Positions 46,243 to 55,334 of a stretch of DNA of 64,000 nucleotides are shown one piece after another. The notes under the pieces are model-generated. The model was not told where the DNA came from and made no database searches. It worked only from the letters and a program-made list of their open reading frames with translations. How positions within the stretch are numbered: position 1 is the stretch's first letter; each line of letters opens with the position of its first letter. This DNA comes from Winogradskyella ludwigii (GTDB taxonomy: Bacteria; Bacteroidota; Bacteroidia; Flavobacteriales; Flavobacteriaceae): contig NZ_JABFDF010000002.1 of NCBI RefSeq assembly GCF_013403985.1, positions 434,001 to 498,000 of the forward strand, read 5' to 3'. Both the position numbers and the translations under genes were made by a program.

Positions 46243-47310
46243 TTATATATGCGTTAAAATCCAAAGTTCAACTTCTTCATTTTTACGATGCTCTAAGTCG
46301 CGTTTTGTTTTGTCTGATGCTTTTTTAACATTTTTATTAAAACAACGTTCTAATTTAAATCGGCCTCCTTTTGCTAGTTCTTCTTCAATAGGATGTGATT
46401 TAGTTAAACCTGTAATTTGCGCCAAATTTGAAAAGATGAGTACTAGCTTTCCTTCTGGCAGTAACATTTCTTTTGCGGCTTTAAAGAAATCAGGAAACAA
46501 GGCGTCATTATAGTAAATAGCTTCGTCTAAATTTTCAATATTTCGTTTTTCTGGTAACCAAGGTGGATTAAAGACAATCAGCTCTGATGGTTTGCTCCAT
46601 TTACCAAAAAGTGATCCAAAATCTAATTCGACTTTACGAGATAATTTTGTGGTTCCCATTGCTTCTGTTAAACCAACAATTGCGTTTGGATTGGTATCTG
46701 TCCCAAAGACTTTTTGAAACCCATGCTTAATCATTTGCAATGCTAATACTCCACTCCCAAAACCAACATCGATAGCTGACTTTTTTGGTCCTGAATATCG
46801 TTTTAACCAATTATCAAATAATTCTAAATGTTCAAAACGTGTTGGAAAGTAAGTTCCATAAAACGGATGAATCTTGTTTCGTAACACAGGTATGGTAATT
46901 CCGTTCTCATACCATTGCCAAGCACTATTTAAGCCTTGTACTTGCGGAAAGGTGAGTAAAAAATCAGACGTATCAGGATACAACTTTTTAAACCAACCAA
47001 TATTTGGTGATTTTTTTACTACTAATTGATGTTCTTCAATTTCTATTACAATAAGATTGGAAAGCTTATGATATGCAGCACGATACGCACGTTGTTCCTT
47101 AAACGTTTTATTAGCGAACGTTTTATTAAGATGATATTGTATCTCTTTTAAAAGCACAGCACCATTATTATAGAATTCCGTGATTAATACGTAATTACCA
47201 GCTTCTAATGTTTTAATCGTTGATTTAACATCTGCTTCGCGATTAAAAATTGCTATTTCTTTAGGAACTGAAATCGGTTCTGGTTTGTTTACTTTTATTT
47301 CAGAATTCAT
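46243..47310 (-). CDS. Class I SAM-dependent methyltransferase (small-methylase type)
   Basis: A 355-residue protein. A helical N-terminal part (1-165) precedes a Rossmann methyltransferase with motif I IDVGFGSGVLALQMI, TDTNPNAIVGLTEAM, and the NPPW motif in VFNPPWLPEKRNIE. NPPW/NPPY motifs belong to enzymes that methylate amino groups in RNA, DNA or protein (PrmC, RsmC, RlmA-type). The exact substrate cannot be read. It is followed by a terminator at 46152-46184. Confidence 0.85.
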   Translation of the reverse strand: MNSEIKVNKPEPISVPKEIAIFNREADVKSTIKTLEAGNYVLITEFYNNGAVLLKEIQYHLNKTFANKTFKEQRAYRAAYHKLSNLIVIEIEEHQLVVKKSPNIGWFKKLYPDTSDFLLTFPQVQGLNSAWQWYENGITIPVLRNKIHPFYGTYFPTRFEHLELFDNWLKRYSGPKKSAIDVGFGSGVLALQMIKHGFQKVFGTDTNPNAIVGLTEAMGTTKLSRKVELDFGSLFGKWSKPSELIVFNPPWLPEKRNIENLDEAIYYNDALFPDFFKAAKEMLLPEGKLVLIFSNLAQITGLTKSHPIEEELAKGGRFKLERCFNKNVKKASDKTKRDLEHRKNEEVELWILTHI

Positions 47311-47408
47311 AGAATTGTTTTACTTTTTGTAAAGGTAGGCTAATGATTGTTAATTAAAACCAAACCCTAAATAGATTGCTTTGTTTCTGTGGTCATGATG
47401 AAAAATAG

Positions 47409-47436
47409 AAAATCCTGATAGTGATATCAGGATTTT
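47409..47436 (-). terminator. Terminator of the cystathionine-beta-synthase-like gene
   Basis: AAAATCCTGATA / TATCAGGATTTT (12-bp stem, 4-base loop). It lies 30 bp beyond the stop of the minus-strand gene; the flanks are A/T runs on both sides. Confidence 0.82.
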
Positions 47437-47466
47437 TGTTTTTTATGAATGATAAAATGTTATTTG

Positions 47467-48447
47467 TTAATCTATATACCCCATTTCTCGCATCCAATCG
47501 TCATTAAACATTTTACCAACATAACGACTACCATGATCGTGAAATAAAACCACAACTACATCGTCTGGTTTAAAATGCTCTTTTAATTGTAATACTCCTT
47601 TTATAGCAGATCCTGCGGAGTTTCCTAAAAACATCCCTTCTTCTTTTGCCAAACGTTGTGTGTACACGCAAGCATCTTTATCGGTTACTTTAGTAAAACC
47701 ATCAATAATATCGAAATCTACATTTTTAGGTAAAATATCTTCACCTATACCTTCTGTTACATAAGGATAGATTTCGTCTTCATCGAAAATACCCGTTTCG
47801 TGATATTTTTTAAATACAGAACCATAAGTATCTACTCCCCATATTTTAATATCAGGGTTTTGTTCTTTTAAGTATTTTCCAACACCAGAAATAGTTCCTC
47901 CTGTACCAACTCCAACCACAAAATGTGTGATTTTACCATCCGTTTGTTTCCAGATTTCTGGACCTGTACTTTGGTAATGTGCTTTAGCATTACTAGGATT
48001 ATCGTATTGATTAACATACCAAGAATTTGGTGTTTCTTCACCTAATCTTTTAGATACAGAATAGTAACTACGTGGATCTGTTGGCTCTACTGCTGTTGGG
48101 CAAACAATAACCTCTGCGCCTACTGCACGCATAATATCTACTTTCTCTTTAGACTGTTTATCTGCCATTACAAAAATACATTTGTAACCTTTTATTATGG
48201 CTGCTAATGCTAATCCCATTCCGGTATTTCCAGAAGTTCCTTCAATAATAGTTCCTCCTGGTTTAAGACGACCATCTGCTTCTGCATCTTCAATCATCTG
48301 TAGAGCCATTCTGTCTTTTACAGAGTTTCCTGGATTAAAAGTTTCGTATTTAGAGAGTACCAAACAAGGTAAGTCTTTCACTAGTGCATTCATTTTCACT
48401 AATGGTGTATTTCCTATTGTACCTAATATATTTTCTGCGTAGTCCAT
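47467..48447 (-). CDS. PLP-dependent cysteine synthase / cystathionine beta-synthase family
   Basis: A 326-residue beta-family PLP enzyme. The PLP lysine is K44 in NSVKDRM, the phosphate loop is EGTSGNTGMGLALA and VGVGTGGTISGVGKYL lies near 180. A GNSAGSA segment is in the C-terminal half. No C-terminal CBS (Bateman) domain is present, so it is cysteine synthase or CBS-like of the short form common in flavobacteria. I start it at ATG 48447. The in-frame ATG at 48468 is rejected because it lies inside a -7 box (TAACTTTG, 48466-48473). Confidence 0.93.
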   Translation of the reverse strand: MDYAENILGTIGNTPLVKMNALVKDLPCLVLSKYETFNPGNSVKDRMALQMIEDAEADGRLKPGGTIIEGTSGNTGMGLALAAIIKGYKCIFVMADKQSKEKVDIMRAVGAEVIVCPTAVEPTDPRSYYSVSKRLGEETPNSWYVNQYDNPSNAKAHYQSTGPEIWKQTDGKITHFVVGVGTGGTISGVGKYLKEQNPDIKIWGVDTYGSVFKKYHETGIFDEDEIYPYVTEGIGEDILPKNVDFDIIDGFTKVTDKDACVYTQRLAKEEGMFLGNSAGSAIKGVLQLKEHFKPDDVVVVLFHDHGSRYVGKMFNDDWMREMGYID

Positions 48448-48465
48448 AATTTCATTTTGCGATTG

Positions 48466-48473
48466 CAAAGTTA
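48466..48473 (-). promoter_or_regulatory. Putative -7 box of the CBS-like gene
   Basis: TAACTTTG on the minus strand fits TAnnTTTG and lies 18 bp before the ATG at 48447. It overlaps an earlier in-frame ATG at 48468 and so argues for the shorter protein. The -33 side (about 48492) is only T-rich. Confidence 0.6.
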
Positions 48474-48583
48474 CGTTAAATGTTGTGTTATTAAAATCCT
48501 TAAAAAGTTAAATTCTAATTCCAAAAACGGTTACTCAAAGTAGCACAGAGATATTATCTTAAATTATAAACTGAATATGGTCT

Positions 48584-49816
48584 TTAATCAAACCGAATCG
48601 CTTTAACTGGCGAAATCTTAGAGATAATTACGGAAGGAATTAGAAGCATTAATAAACACGCTACGAAGGTTCCAATATTGAGCATTACAATATAATCCCA
48701 ACTGATATAAACTGGTGCCGTGCTTACATAATAAGTATCTGGATTTAATGGAAATAACTTAAAATACTTTTGCGCGAAGAGCAACCCTAAACCAATTATA
48801 TTTCCCCAAAGCAACCCCAAACCAACCAAGTAAGACGCGTTATAAAGAAACACTTTTCTAATGGTCCAATTAGAACTTCCAAGTGCTTTTAAAATCCCTA
48901 TCATGCTTGTACGTTCTAGGATTAAAACTAGCAATGCTGTAATCATATTTATACCTGCGACAATAATCATAATGGCGATAATGCCATACGTATTGTTATC
49001 AAAAATCTTAATCCACTCGAAAATAGCATAATGTTTTCTAGTAATAGAAGTCGCATTCATTAATGACGGAATGGCCTTATAAACTTCTAAAGTCTTCTCA
49101 TCAATTTGTGAGAAATCATCTATAAAAACTTCAAAACTTCCTATTTGGTCATCTTCCCACTTATTAAGACGTTGAATATGTCTTAAATCTGCAATACAGA
49201 ATTTTTCGTCTAATTCCTGAAAACCAGAATTATAAATACCTACAACTTCATAATTAAGAATACGTGGTCTGTCATTCAATGGATTTCCAAATAAGGTTTG
49301 AAATGTATCTCCAATTTTAAAACCTAACCGATTCGCAAGATATTTAGAGATTAAAATTTCCTCATTTCGCTTTTGCGTATAATCCGGTAATCTTCCGTCT
49401 ATTAAGAACTCTTTAAAATAGTTCCAGTTATAATCAGCTCCGACTCCTTTAACTATAACACCTTCAAAATCTGTTTCAGTTCTAATTATTGCAAACTTTT
49501 GAGCTACTCCTTGTATGTGTTTTATGCCTTCAACTTCTGTGAAATTAGGATAAAACTTTTGATTTCTAGATATTGGAACTTGCGATTCATCTGAAGAATT
49601 GGTGTCATAATTAGTAATTTCTATATGACCATTAAATGCAACGACTTTATCTCGGATTTTTTGTTGCAGCCCTAGACCAGTTGCAATCGCAATTAGCATT
49701 ACAATTATGCCAATAGCAATTGCCGCGATACCAATTTTAATTATTGGTGCCGAAACACTACTTTTATACGTTTTATTGCCTATTATACGTTTAGCTATAA
49801 ATAACTCGAAATTCAC
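48584..49816 (-). CDS. ABC transporter permease, FtsX/LolC-like
   Basis: A 410-residue permease with a first membrane helix (about 24-48), a large periplasmic MacB/LolC-like domain (about 50-260) and three further helices (about 270-400). The end KISPVKAIRFD is typical of the FtsX family. LolC/E-like proteins extract lipoproteins for outer-membrane delivery, but the ATPase partner is not next to it, so the exact system is not certain. Its ATG is only 8 bp from the ATG of the divergent NamZ-like gene. Confidence 0.9.
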   Translation of the reverse strand: MNFELFIAKRIIGNKTYKSSVSAPIIKIGIAAIAIGIIVMLIAIATGLGLQQKIRDKVVAFNGHIEITNYDTNSSDESQVPISRNQKFYPNFTEVEGIKHIQGVAQKFAIIRTETDFEGVIVKGVGADYNWNYFKEFLIDGRLPDYTQKRNEEILISKYLANRLGFKIGDTFQTLFGNPLNDRPRILNYEVVGIYNSGFQELDEKFCIADLRHIQRLNKWEDDQIGSFEVFIDDFSQIDEKTLEVYKAIPSLMNATSITRKHYAIFEWIKIFDNNTYGIIAIMIIVAGINMITALLVLILERTSMIGILKALGSSNWTIRKVFLYNASYLVGLGLLWGNIIGLGLLFAQKYFKLFPLNPDTYYVSTAPVYISWDYIVMLNIGTFVACLLMLLIPSVIISKISPVKAIRFD

Positions 49817-49824
49817 ACTTAAAT

Positions 49825-51102
49825 ATGCTTTTAAAGGTTGTCAAAAATACAGTTTTATTCTCTATAATAATTGGGATTTGTGTTGTAACATTTTCATGCG
49901 GCAATAGAGTGAAGCAAGATGATGGAAGCTCCAAGTTTAAGGACTTAGCAGACAACAGTACTTCTACTGTTTACAACGTAAAGAACAAAGTAGAGAAACC
50001 AATTATTGTTGGAGCCAATAGAACTCCATCCTATTTACCCTTATTAAAAGGAAAACGTGTGGCTGTGGTTGCTAATCAGACGAGTGTAGTTTTTAAAGCT
50101 GAAAACTATACGCATATCGTAGATTCATTATTAAGCCTGAATATTGACATAAAGAAAGTATTTTCTCCTGAACATGGGTTTAGAGGTACTGCAGACGCTG
50201 GTGAATTGGTAAAAGATGGTAAAGACACTAAAACGGGTTTAGCCATTTACTCACTGCATGGTAAACATAAAAAACCAACTAAAGCACAGCTTGAAGATGT
50301 AGATATCATGATTTTTGATATTCAGGATGTTGGTGTTCGATTTTACACTTACATTTCTACATTACATTATATTATGGAAGCTTGTGCAGAACAAAACATT
50401 AAGCTTTTAATTTTAGATCGTCCAAATCCAAATGGAAATTATATTGATGGTCCTATTTTAGAAAAAAAGCACAGTAGTTTTTTAGGTATGCATCCTATTC
50501 CTTTGGTTCATGGTATGACCATTGGCGAGTATGCAAAAATGATTAATGGTGAAGCGTGGTTAACTAATGGAATCGCTTGTGATATTACTATTGTTGAAAT
50601 GGAACATTATAATCATAATAGAACTTATAGCTTAGCCCTTAGACCATCTCCAAATTTACCAAACGATCAATCTATTGAGCTATATCCTAGTTTAGGCTTG
50701 TTTGAAGGCACCAACATCAATGCTGGTAGAGGAACAGAATTTCAGTTTCAGCGTTATGGAGCTCCATTTTTAGATAAGAATCATTATACTTTTAAGTATA
50801 CTCCTGTTCCTAATTTTGGGTCTAAACATCCAAAACATGAAAATGAAGTTTGTTATGGCGTCGATTTATCTAAAGTACAAGCAGAACGTCATTTTACGTT
50901 GAAGTATATTATGGATGCATACAATCATGCCACTGATAAAACTAAAGTATTTAATACGGCTAATTTTACCACGCATGCAGGAACTGCAACATTGCAAAAA
51001 CAAATTGAAGCGGGTTTGAGTGAAGCTGAAATTAAAGCGACTTGGAAAAACGACTTAGAGGCTTATAAAAAAGTAAGAAACAAGTATTTACTTTATAAAT
51101 AA
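49825..51102 (+). CDS. NamZ-type (DUF1343) lipoprotein, exo-beta-N-acetylmuramidase
   Basis: A 425-residue lipoprotein with lipobox VTFSC (Cys 25). The DUF1343 domain is clear: RTPSYLPLLKGKRVAVVANQTS, VFSPEHGFRG, DVDIMIFDIQDVGVRFYTYI, LLILDRPNPNG, RPSPNLPNDQSIELYPSLGL and FEGTNINAGRGTEFQFQRYG. DUF1343 has been shown in Tannerella and other bacteria to be an exo-beta-N-acetylmuramidase (NamZ), which removes MurNAc from peptidoglycan fragments. The ATG has a TAA directly before it in frame, so its start is fixed. The transcription start must lie within the antisense permease gene. Confidence 0.92.
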   Translation: MLLKVVKNTVLFSIIIGICVVTFSCGNRVKQDDGSSKFKDLADNSTSTVYNVKNKVEKPIIVGANRTPSYLPLLKGKRVAVVANQTSVVFKAENYTHIVDSLLSLNIDIKKVFSPEHGFRGTADAGELVKDGKDTKTGLAIYSLHGKHKKPTKAQLEDVDIMIFDIQDVGVRFYTYISTLHYIMEACAEQNIKLLILDRPNPNGNYIDGPILEKKHSSFLGMHPIPLVHGMTIGEYAKMINGEAWLTNGIACDITIVEMEHYNHNRTYSLALRPSPNLPNDQSIELYPSLGLFEGTNINAGRGTEFQFQRYGAPFLDKNHYTFKYTPVPNFGSKHPKHENEVCYGVDLSKVQAERHFTLKYIMDAYNHATDKTKVFNTANFTTHAGTATLQKQIEAGLSEAEIKATWKNDLEAYKKVRNKYLLYK

Positions 51103-51112
51103 GTTATCTAGA

Positions 51113-52045
51113 CTACTCTTTAGTTATAGTATTTAACGCATTAATCCTATTCTGACTCTTAAGAATTTTTATTAGCACATCTGGGTAGTCTGTAATAATA
51201 CCATCGACATTCCAAGCTATCATTTGTTTCAGATCTTCTTCTTCGTTTACAGTCCAAGGAATAACCTGAAAACCTTTACCTTGATAACTATTCACAGATT
51301 CTGCTGTTAATAATATAAAATATGGACTTATAATTTCTGGTTTAAAAGACAACGACTTAAGTTTCTTTTCAATCGCTTCATTATCGTCAATGAGTAAAGC
51401 GACTTCCATTTTTGGAGATTGCTTTTTTATTTCTTCAAGGATTTTAACATCAAAAGATTGAAGGTTCACACGCGTAAGCATATCATTCTTAATAATCTCG
51501 TCTAAAACTAATTTTACATAGGCTTTTGGCTGTGGCGTAAAAATGCCATAATAATCGGATTCAGATTTGATTTCTATATTAAATTTAACGTCTGAATTCT
51601 TCGTTTTCGCCATATCAAAAACTTCAGATAATAAAGGCTTGTAAGTATTTAGTTTTTCTTGTTGCGGATAAGTTGGGTGAAATTTTGTGCCACAATCAAA
51701 TTGTTTAATTTCATCATAATTCATTTTAAACAAATTATAATGCGGCTCTAATGAATATGGAATGCTTAGACCTTTTGGATTGTAACAAATTACAGGATTC
51801 ATATAAGGTTCATGCGAAACCACAACCTTATGGTCTTTTGAAATTACGATATCTAACTCTAATGTATTTACGCCAATATCAATCGCTTTTTCGAATGCTG
51901 GCAACGAATTCTCTGGCAACAAACCTCTGCATCCTCTGTGACCTTGAATATCAATTTGTTTATTTGAACTGCAACTCATACAAAGTAGTATTAAAGCGAT
52001 AATTGCATTAGTTTTCTTTATCTGCAGAAATCGTTTGTTGATCAT
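51113..52045 (-). CDS. Glycerophosphodiester phosphodiesterase lipoprotein
   Basis: A 310-residue lipoprotein (LLCMSC, Cys 25) with a GDPD TIM barrel. Visible residues: H36 in QGHRGCRGLLPENS, E63 and D65 in TLELDI, then SHEPYM and the FNIEIKSE segment. It hydrolyses glycerophosphodiesters to glycerol-3-phosphate and an alcohol in the periplasm or at the surface. Its first 38 bases overlap the 3' end of the sterol-desaturase pseudogene. It is convergent with NamZ, with 10 bp between stops. Confidence 0.93.
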   Translation of the reverse strand: MINKRFLQIKKTNAIIALILLCMSCSSNKQIDIQGHRGCRGLLPENSLPAFEKAIDIGVNTLELDIVISKDHKVVVSHEPYMNPVICYNPKGLSIPYSLEPHYNLFKMNYDEIKQFDCGTKFHPTYPQQEKLNTYKPLLSEVFDMAKTKNSDVKFNIEIKSESDYYGIFTPQPKAYVKLVLDEIIKNDMLTRVNLQSFDVKILEEIKKQSPKMEVALLIDDNEAIEKKLKSLSFKPEIISPYFILLTAESVNSYQGKGFQVIPWTVNEEEDLKQMIAWNVDGIITDYPDVLIKILKSQNRINALNTITKE

Positions 52046-52430
52046 AATTTTGAAATGGTTGTTTAAGTAGCTCTTTTATATTACTGTTTTTAACCTCATC
52101 TGGAAAAACATCAACAGCATAAATCAACTTTTCACGATCCATATACCAATAGGTGCCAAGCATACGATCCCAAATACTAAAAATATTTCCAAAGTTTGAA
52201 TCTGTATATGGCAATCTATAATGGTGATGATTTTTTTGCATGTCTAGTGAGATAATGACATTTGCTGTGTGTAAAAAAACAAATTAGGAATAACATGTTT
52301 CCATTTATTATATTTAAAATTAAATAATGGCAAACCACCTTTTAACAACCAAAAAAGTAAAACTTCCAACCAAAATAAGACTTCGAAGAGACGAAGTAAT
52401 GGTTTCGAAATATGTGATAATACTTTCCAA
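52008..52430 (-). pseudogene. Decayed sterol desaturase / fatty acid hydroxylase gene
   Basis: Three pieces of one family are found in three frames. The 5' part (52430 down to about 52357) reads ESIITYFETITSSLRSLIL. The next part reads FWLLKGGLPLFNFKYNKWKH and VIPNLFF. The 3' part (to 52008) reads DMQKNHHHYRLPYTDSNFGN and IFSIWDRMLGTY, the last His cluster of the fatty acid hydroxylase superfamily. The first frame shift maps to an A6 run (plus strand 52351-52356) and the second to an A7 run (52273-52279). Compared with about 290 residues for family members, the middle, including the first His boxes, is missing. The start codon is TTG (52430). Confidence 0.85.
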
Positions 52431-52435
52431 TAATT

Positions 52436-53335
52436 TTACGAATTAAGGTTGATAAGCAATTGTGCTTTCTTCAAATTTACTGAAGAAATTTGAGACTTCC
52501 ATTGTTCTGCATTAGTATCATCACCTAAAATACTATACGCTGTGTAATATAAGAAAGCTACAAATGATAAGTTATTTTCCTCCACATTTTCTGCATCCAT
52601 TCTATTTAATTGTCGTAATACTTTTCTAGCACTTGAGGTAATTAAATTGGCCTGAATCTTTAAAAGCACTGCACGTTGCGATAGTTTTAGTTGATCTTCA
52701 CTTGGATTTAATGAAATAAGTTCTTCTGCTTCTTCTAAATAAATCTGAGATAAATTAATAACTTCTGCTCTTACGTCTTTTTTTACATACATAGAAAAAT
52801 CTAGATATTTAGAAGCTAAAAAATAAGTAGAATAAAAATCCTTATTAATTTTATAACCTTGTAATTCATTAGAAACAAACTCTGTAGTTAATCCATAATT
52901 TTGAATTATTGTAGTGATATTTTGATAGTTTACAAAATGTGTTGAACTATTTAAAATATTACCATTGATATCCATAATTTTAATAGAATCATCGTTAAAC
53001 TTATCTATATAACTTTGTTTTCGTTTCCCCTTAATCTTTAAAAACAAATCGGCATACTGATCCTCGTTTACAATGACAGGCACAAAATGTTTCCAAATTA
53101 ATGGACTAATAGCTTCGTCTTCAAACAAATTTTCGATTAAAAGAGTCCTACCATTAGTGTCATTTACTAAAACAGGATATTCATAGTTTGTAGTGTCTTC
53201 CCAGACCATTAAAACCATCTTATTCTGTACTGCCGCTAAATCTTGAGCAACATCTAAACTTGTCATCCATGCTTGTGCATTAGAAACAGTAATTGAACCG
53301 AAGACAAAAAGTATAATTATAATAATATTTTTCAT
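52436..53335 (-). CDS. Secreted thioredoxin-fold-like protein without CxxC
   Basis: A 299-residue protein with a signal peptide (MKNIIIIILFVFGSITVSNA, cut before QAWMTS). Residues 20-135 resemble a thioredoxin-like fold (AQDLAAVQNKMVLMVWEDTT ... FVPVIVNEDQYADLF ... IKIMDINGNIL). The CxxC redox motif is absent, so it is not a disulphide oxidoreductase. The C-terminal half is helical (TPR-like). Function unknown. Its stop lies 5 bp from the start of the decayed desaturase. Confidence 0.7.
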   Translation of the reverse strand: MKNIIIIILFVFGSITVSNAQAWMTSLDVAQDLAAVQNKMVLMVWEDTTNYEYPVLVNDTNGRTLLIENLFEDEAISPLIWKHFVPVIVNEDQYADLFLKIKGKRKQSYIDKFNDDSIKIMDINGNILNSSTHFVNYQNITTIIQNYGLTTEFVSNELQGYKINKDFYSTYFLASKYLDFSMYVKKDVRAEVINLSQIYLEEAEELISLNPSEDQLKLSQRAVLLKIQANLITSSARKVLRQLNRMDAENVEENNLSFVAFLYYTAYSILGDDTNAEQWKSQISSVNLKKAQLLINLNS

Positions 53336-53386
53336 AAGATGGTTTTAAGCCTATTTGTATCAAAAATTATTCCGAAGGTTGTTCTT

Positions 53387-53881
53387 TTACTTCTGAATTC
53401 TCTTTTTCATTTCTTCAACAATATTATACGCTGCAGGACAAATAGCAACATTCTTTAACGTTAAATTAGAGATTTGCTGAAACTTTTTACGGTCTGTATG
53501 TGGAAATTCACTGCAAGCTTTTGGGCGAACATCATAAATAGAACAATAATTATCTGCTCCTAAAAATGTACACGGAACCGATTGCAACACATAATCGTTC
53601 TCGTCATCTAAATGCAAATACGTTTCAATAAACTGCTGCTCTTTCATTTTGAAAAATTTAGCAATACGTTGTATATCCTTTGGCGTAAACAAAGGGCCTG
53701 TTGTTTTACAACAATTAGCACAGTCTAAACAATCTGTACGTTCAAATTCTTCTTCATGCAATTCTTGCATTAGATAATCTAACTGCTTTGGTGGTTTCTT
53801 TTTTAGCTTCGTAAAAAAGGTTTTATTCTCCTTATGCTTATCTTTGGCGAGCTTTGGAAGGTTATTTAATTGATCTTGCAT
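53387..53881 (-). CDS. YkgJ-type cysteine cluster protein
   Basis: A 164-residue protein. Cysteines cluster as DCLDCANCCKTTGP (about 55-68), then VPCTFLGADNYCSIYDVRPKAC and a last one in VAICPAAYNI. That is the CxxC..CxxxC pattern of the YkgJ family (UPF0153), thought to hold a Zn or Fe-S cluster. The reaction is unknown. It is divergent from the methyltransferase, 71 bp apart. Confidence 0.92.
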   Translation of the reverse strand: MQDQLNNLPKLAKDKHKENKTFFTKLKKKPPKQLDYLMQELHEEEFERTDCLDCANCCKTTGPLFTPKDIQRIAKFFKMKEQQFIETYLHLDDENDYVLQSVPCTFLGADNYCSIYDVRPKACSEFPHTDRKKFQQISNLTLKNVAICPAAYNIVEEMKKRIQK

Positions 53882-53952
53882 AAAACAAATTTAATTAAAG
53901 TTCTCGATACAATTTCGATAAAAATTGAAATCACGCAAACTGACGACCAACT

Positions 53953-54651
53953 ATGAATAAAGATCTCTTCGGAAAAGCATTATTAGACTACCAAAACGAA
54001 AATTACACAGAAGATCTTATTACTTCAACTAGTATTTCAGATGAAGATGCCTTACCACTTCCCTATTTATTTAGAGCATATTCTGAAATGCCTAAATTGG
54101 AACAAAAAGCTTTAAAATTAGCAAAAGGACATGTTTTGGATGTTGGTTGTGGTTCAGGAATTCATGCATTATGGTTACAAGATAAAGACCTAAAAGTTAA
54201 AGCTATTGACAACTCTAAAGGTGCGATTGAAGTCGCAAAAAAACGTGGTATTCTTAATGCGGAATTAAAACCACTTTTAGAGGAAACCGAAACGTTTGAC
54301 ACCATTTTGCTATTGATGAATGGTACAGGAATTTTTCAAGAGTTATCTGAAGTTTCTACCTATTTGAAGCATTTAAAATCACTTTTAAATCCTGATGGTC
54401 AAATTTTAATTGACTCTTCTGATATATCATATATGTATGAAGATGAAGATGGTGGCATGTGGCTAGATCTTAACCAAGGTTATCCTGGTGAATTAGATTA
54501 TTTCTTGTCTTATAAAGGAGAAAAAGAAGTCCCTATGAAATGGTTATATCTCGATTTTGAAACCTTGAAAACAGCGTGTTTAACAGTTGGTTTGAAGTGT
54601 GATAAAGTTATGGATGGAGAGCATTTTGATTATTTGGCAAACCTCTATTAA
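53953..54651 (+). CDS. Class I SAM-dependent methyltransferase
   Basis: A 232-residue protein of the simple Rossmann methyltransferase type: motif I HVLDVGCGSGIHALWLQ, then KAIDNSKGAIEVAKKRGI, LLLMNGTGIFQ and LNPDGQILIDSSD. The target is not evident; the shape is that of small-molecule or tRNA-modifying enzymes. It stands alone. Its stop overlaps that of the convergent gene by 4 bp. Confidence 0.88.
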   Translation: MNKDLFGKALLDYQNENYTEDLITSTSISDEDALPLPYLFRAYSEMPKLEQKALKLAKGHVLDVGCGSGIHALWLQDKDLKVKAIDNSKGAIEVAKKRGILNAELKPLLEETETFDTILLLMNGTGIFQELSEVSTYLKHLKSLLNPDGQILIDSSDISYMYEDEDGGMWLDLNQGYPGELDYFLSYKGEKEVPMKWLYLDFETLKTACLTVGLKCDKVMDGEHFDYLANLY

Positions 54652-55325
54652 AGACAACTAGAATTATAAAACTTTACAATTTCTTGTAAATCTTCCTTCT
54701 TATACGCTTTAGTATCAATTTTATTTTGAAGCAGAGGACAGTCGCTAAAATATTCCATAGCTCTTTTTCTAAACGATTTAGTTAAACTCACCTGATTGAA
54801 CATCTTTGGAGTTTCGCCTTCTTTTAAAATTAAAACTTGATTATGACTTCCCATATAACCAGGATTGTAAACAGGAACACTATTAGGCGCACCTGTTGCA
54901 GGCGTCCAAGATCCACCTGATTGCACTGCTACTGTTCTGCCAACTAATTTTAAAGGCCCATCTATCATTAATTCTGCAAAACCCATTTTGGTTTGTTTCT
55001 TATTTAAATAAATAGGAATAAAAGTTTCTACTCTAGTTTTTTTAATACGCTCCTTGTTTACGCGCTCTTTATATGTAATTGTAAAAACAATACTATCAAT
55101 TTCTTCAGGCTTATATTTAGATTTCTTAGATTTTTTATCAGTTCTAAATTTAAGTTGTTCTTTTTTTAAATTGATAGCATCAGACATCATAGGAATAGTT
55201 GCCAAACCTATTAACGTTTTGTCATTTTTTAAATACACGACAGCTTCTGTCCAACCGTATTGCGCAAATGCAATATTTGAACACCATATAAAACAACATA
55301 AAATAAAAATAGATTTCTTTATCAT
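54648..55325 (-). CDS. Secreted protein of unknown function
   Basis: A 225-residue protein with a signal peptide (FILCCFIWCSNIAFAQ, cut near residue 21). The body is beta-rich: WTEAVVYLKNDKTLIGLATI, IDSIVFTITYKERVN, and a C-terminal CPLLQNKI ... NSSCL with two cysteines that may form a disulphide. No family recognised; likely a periplasmic or outer-surface protein. Confidence 0.7.
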   Translation of the reverse strand: MIKKSIFILCCFIWCSNIAFAQYGWTEAVVYLKNDKTLIGLATIPMMSDAINLKKEQLKFRTDKKSKKSKYKPEEIDSIVFTITYKERVNKERIKKTRVETFIPIYLNKKQTKMGFAELMIDGPLKLVGRTVAVQSGGSWTPATGAPNSVPVYNPGYMGSHNQVLILKEGETPKMFNQVSLTKSFRKRAMEYFSDCPLLQNKIDTKAYKKEDLQEIVKFYNSSCL

Positions 55326-55334
55326 TACTAAAAA

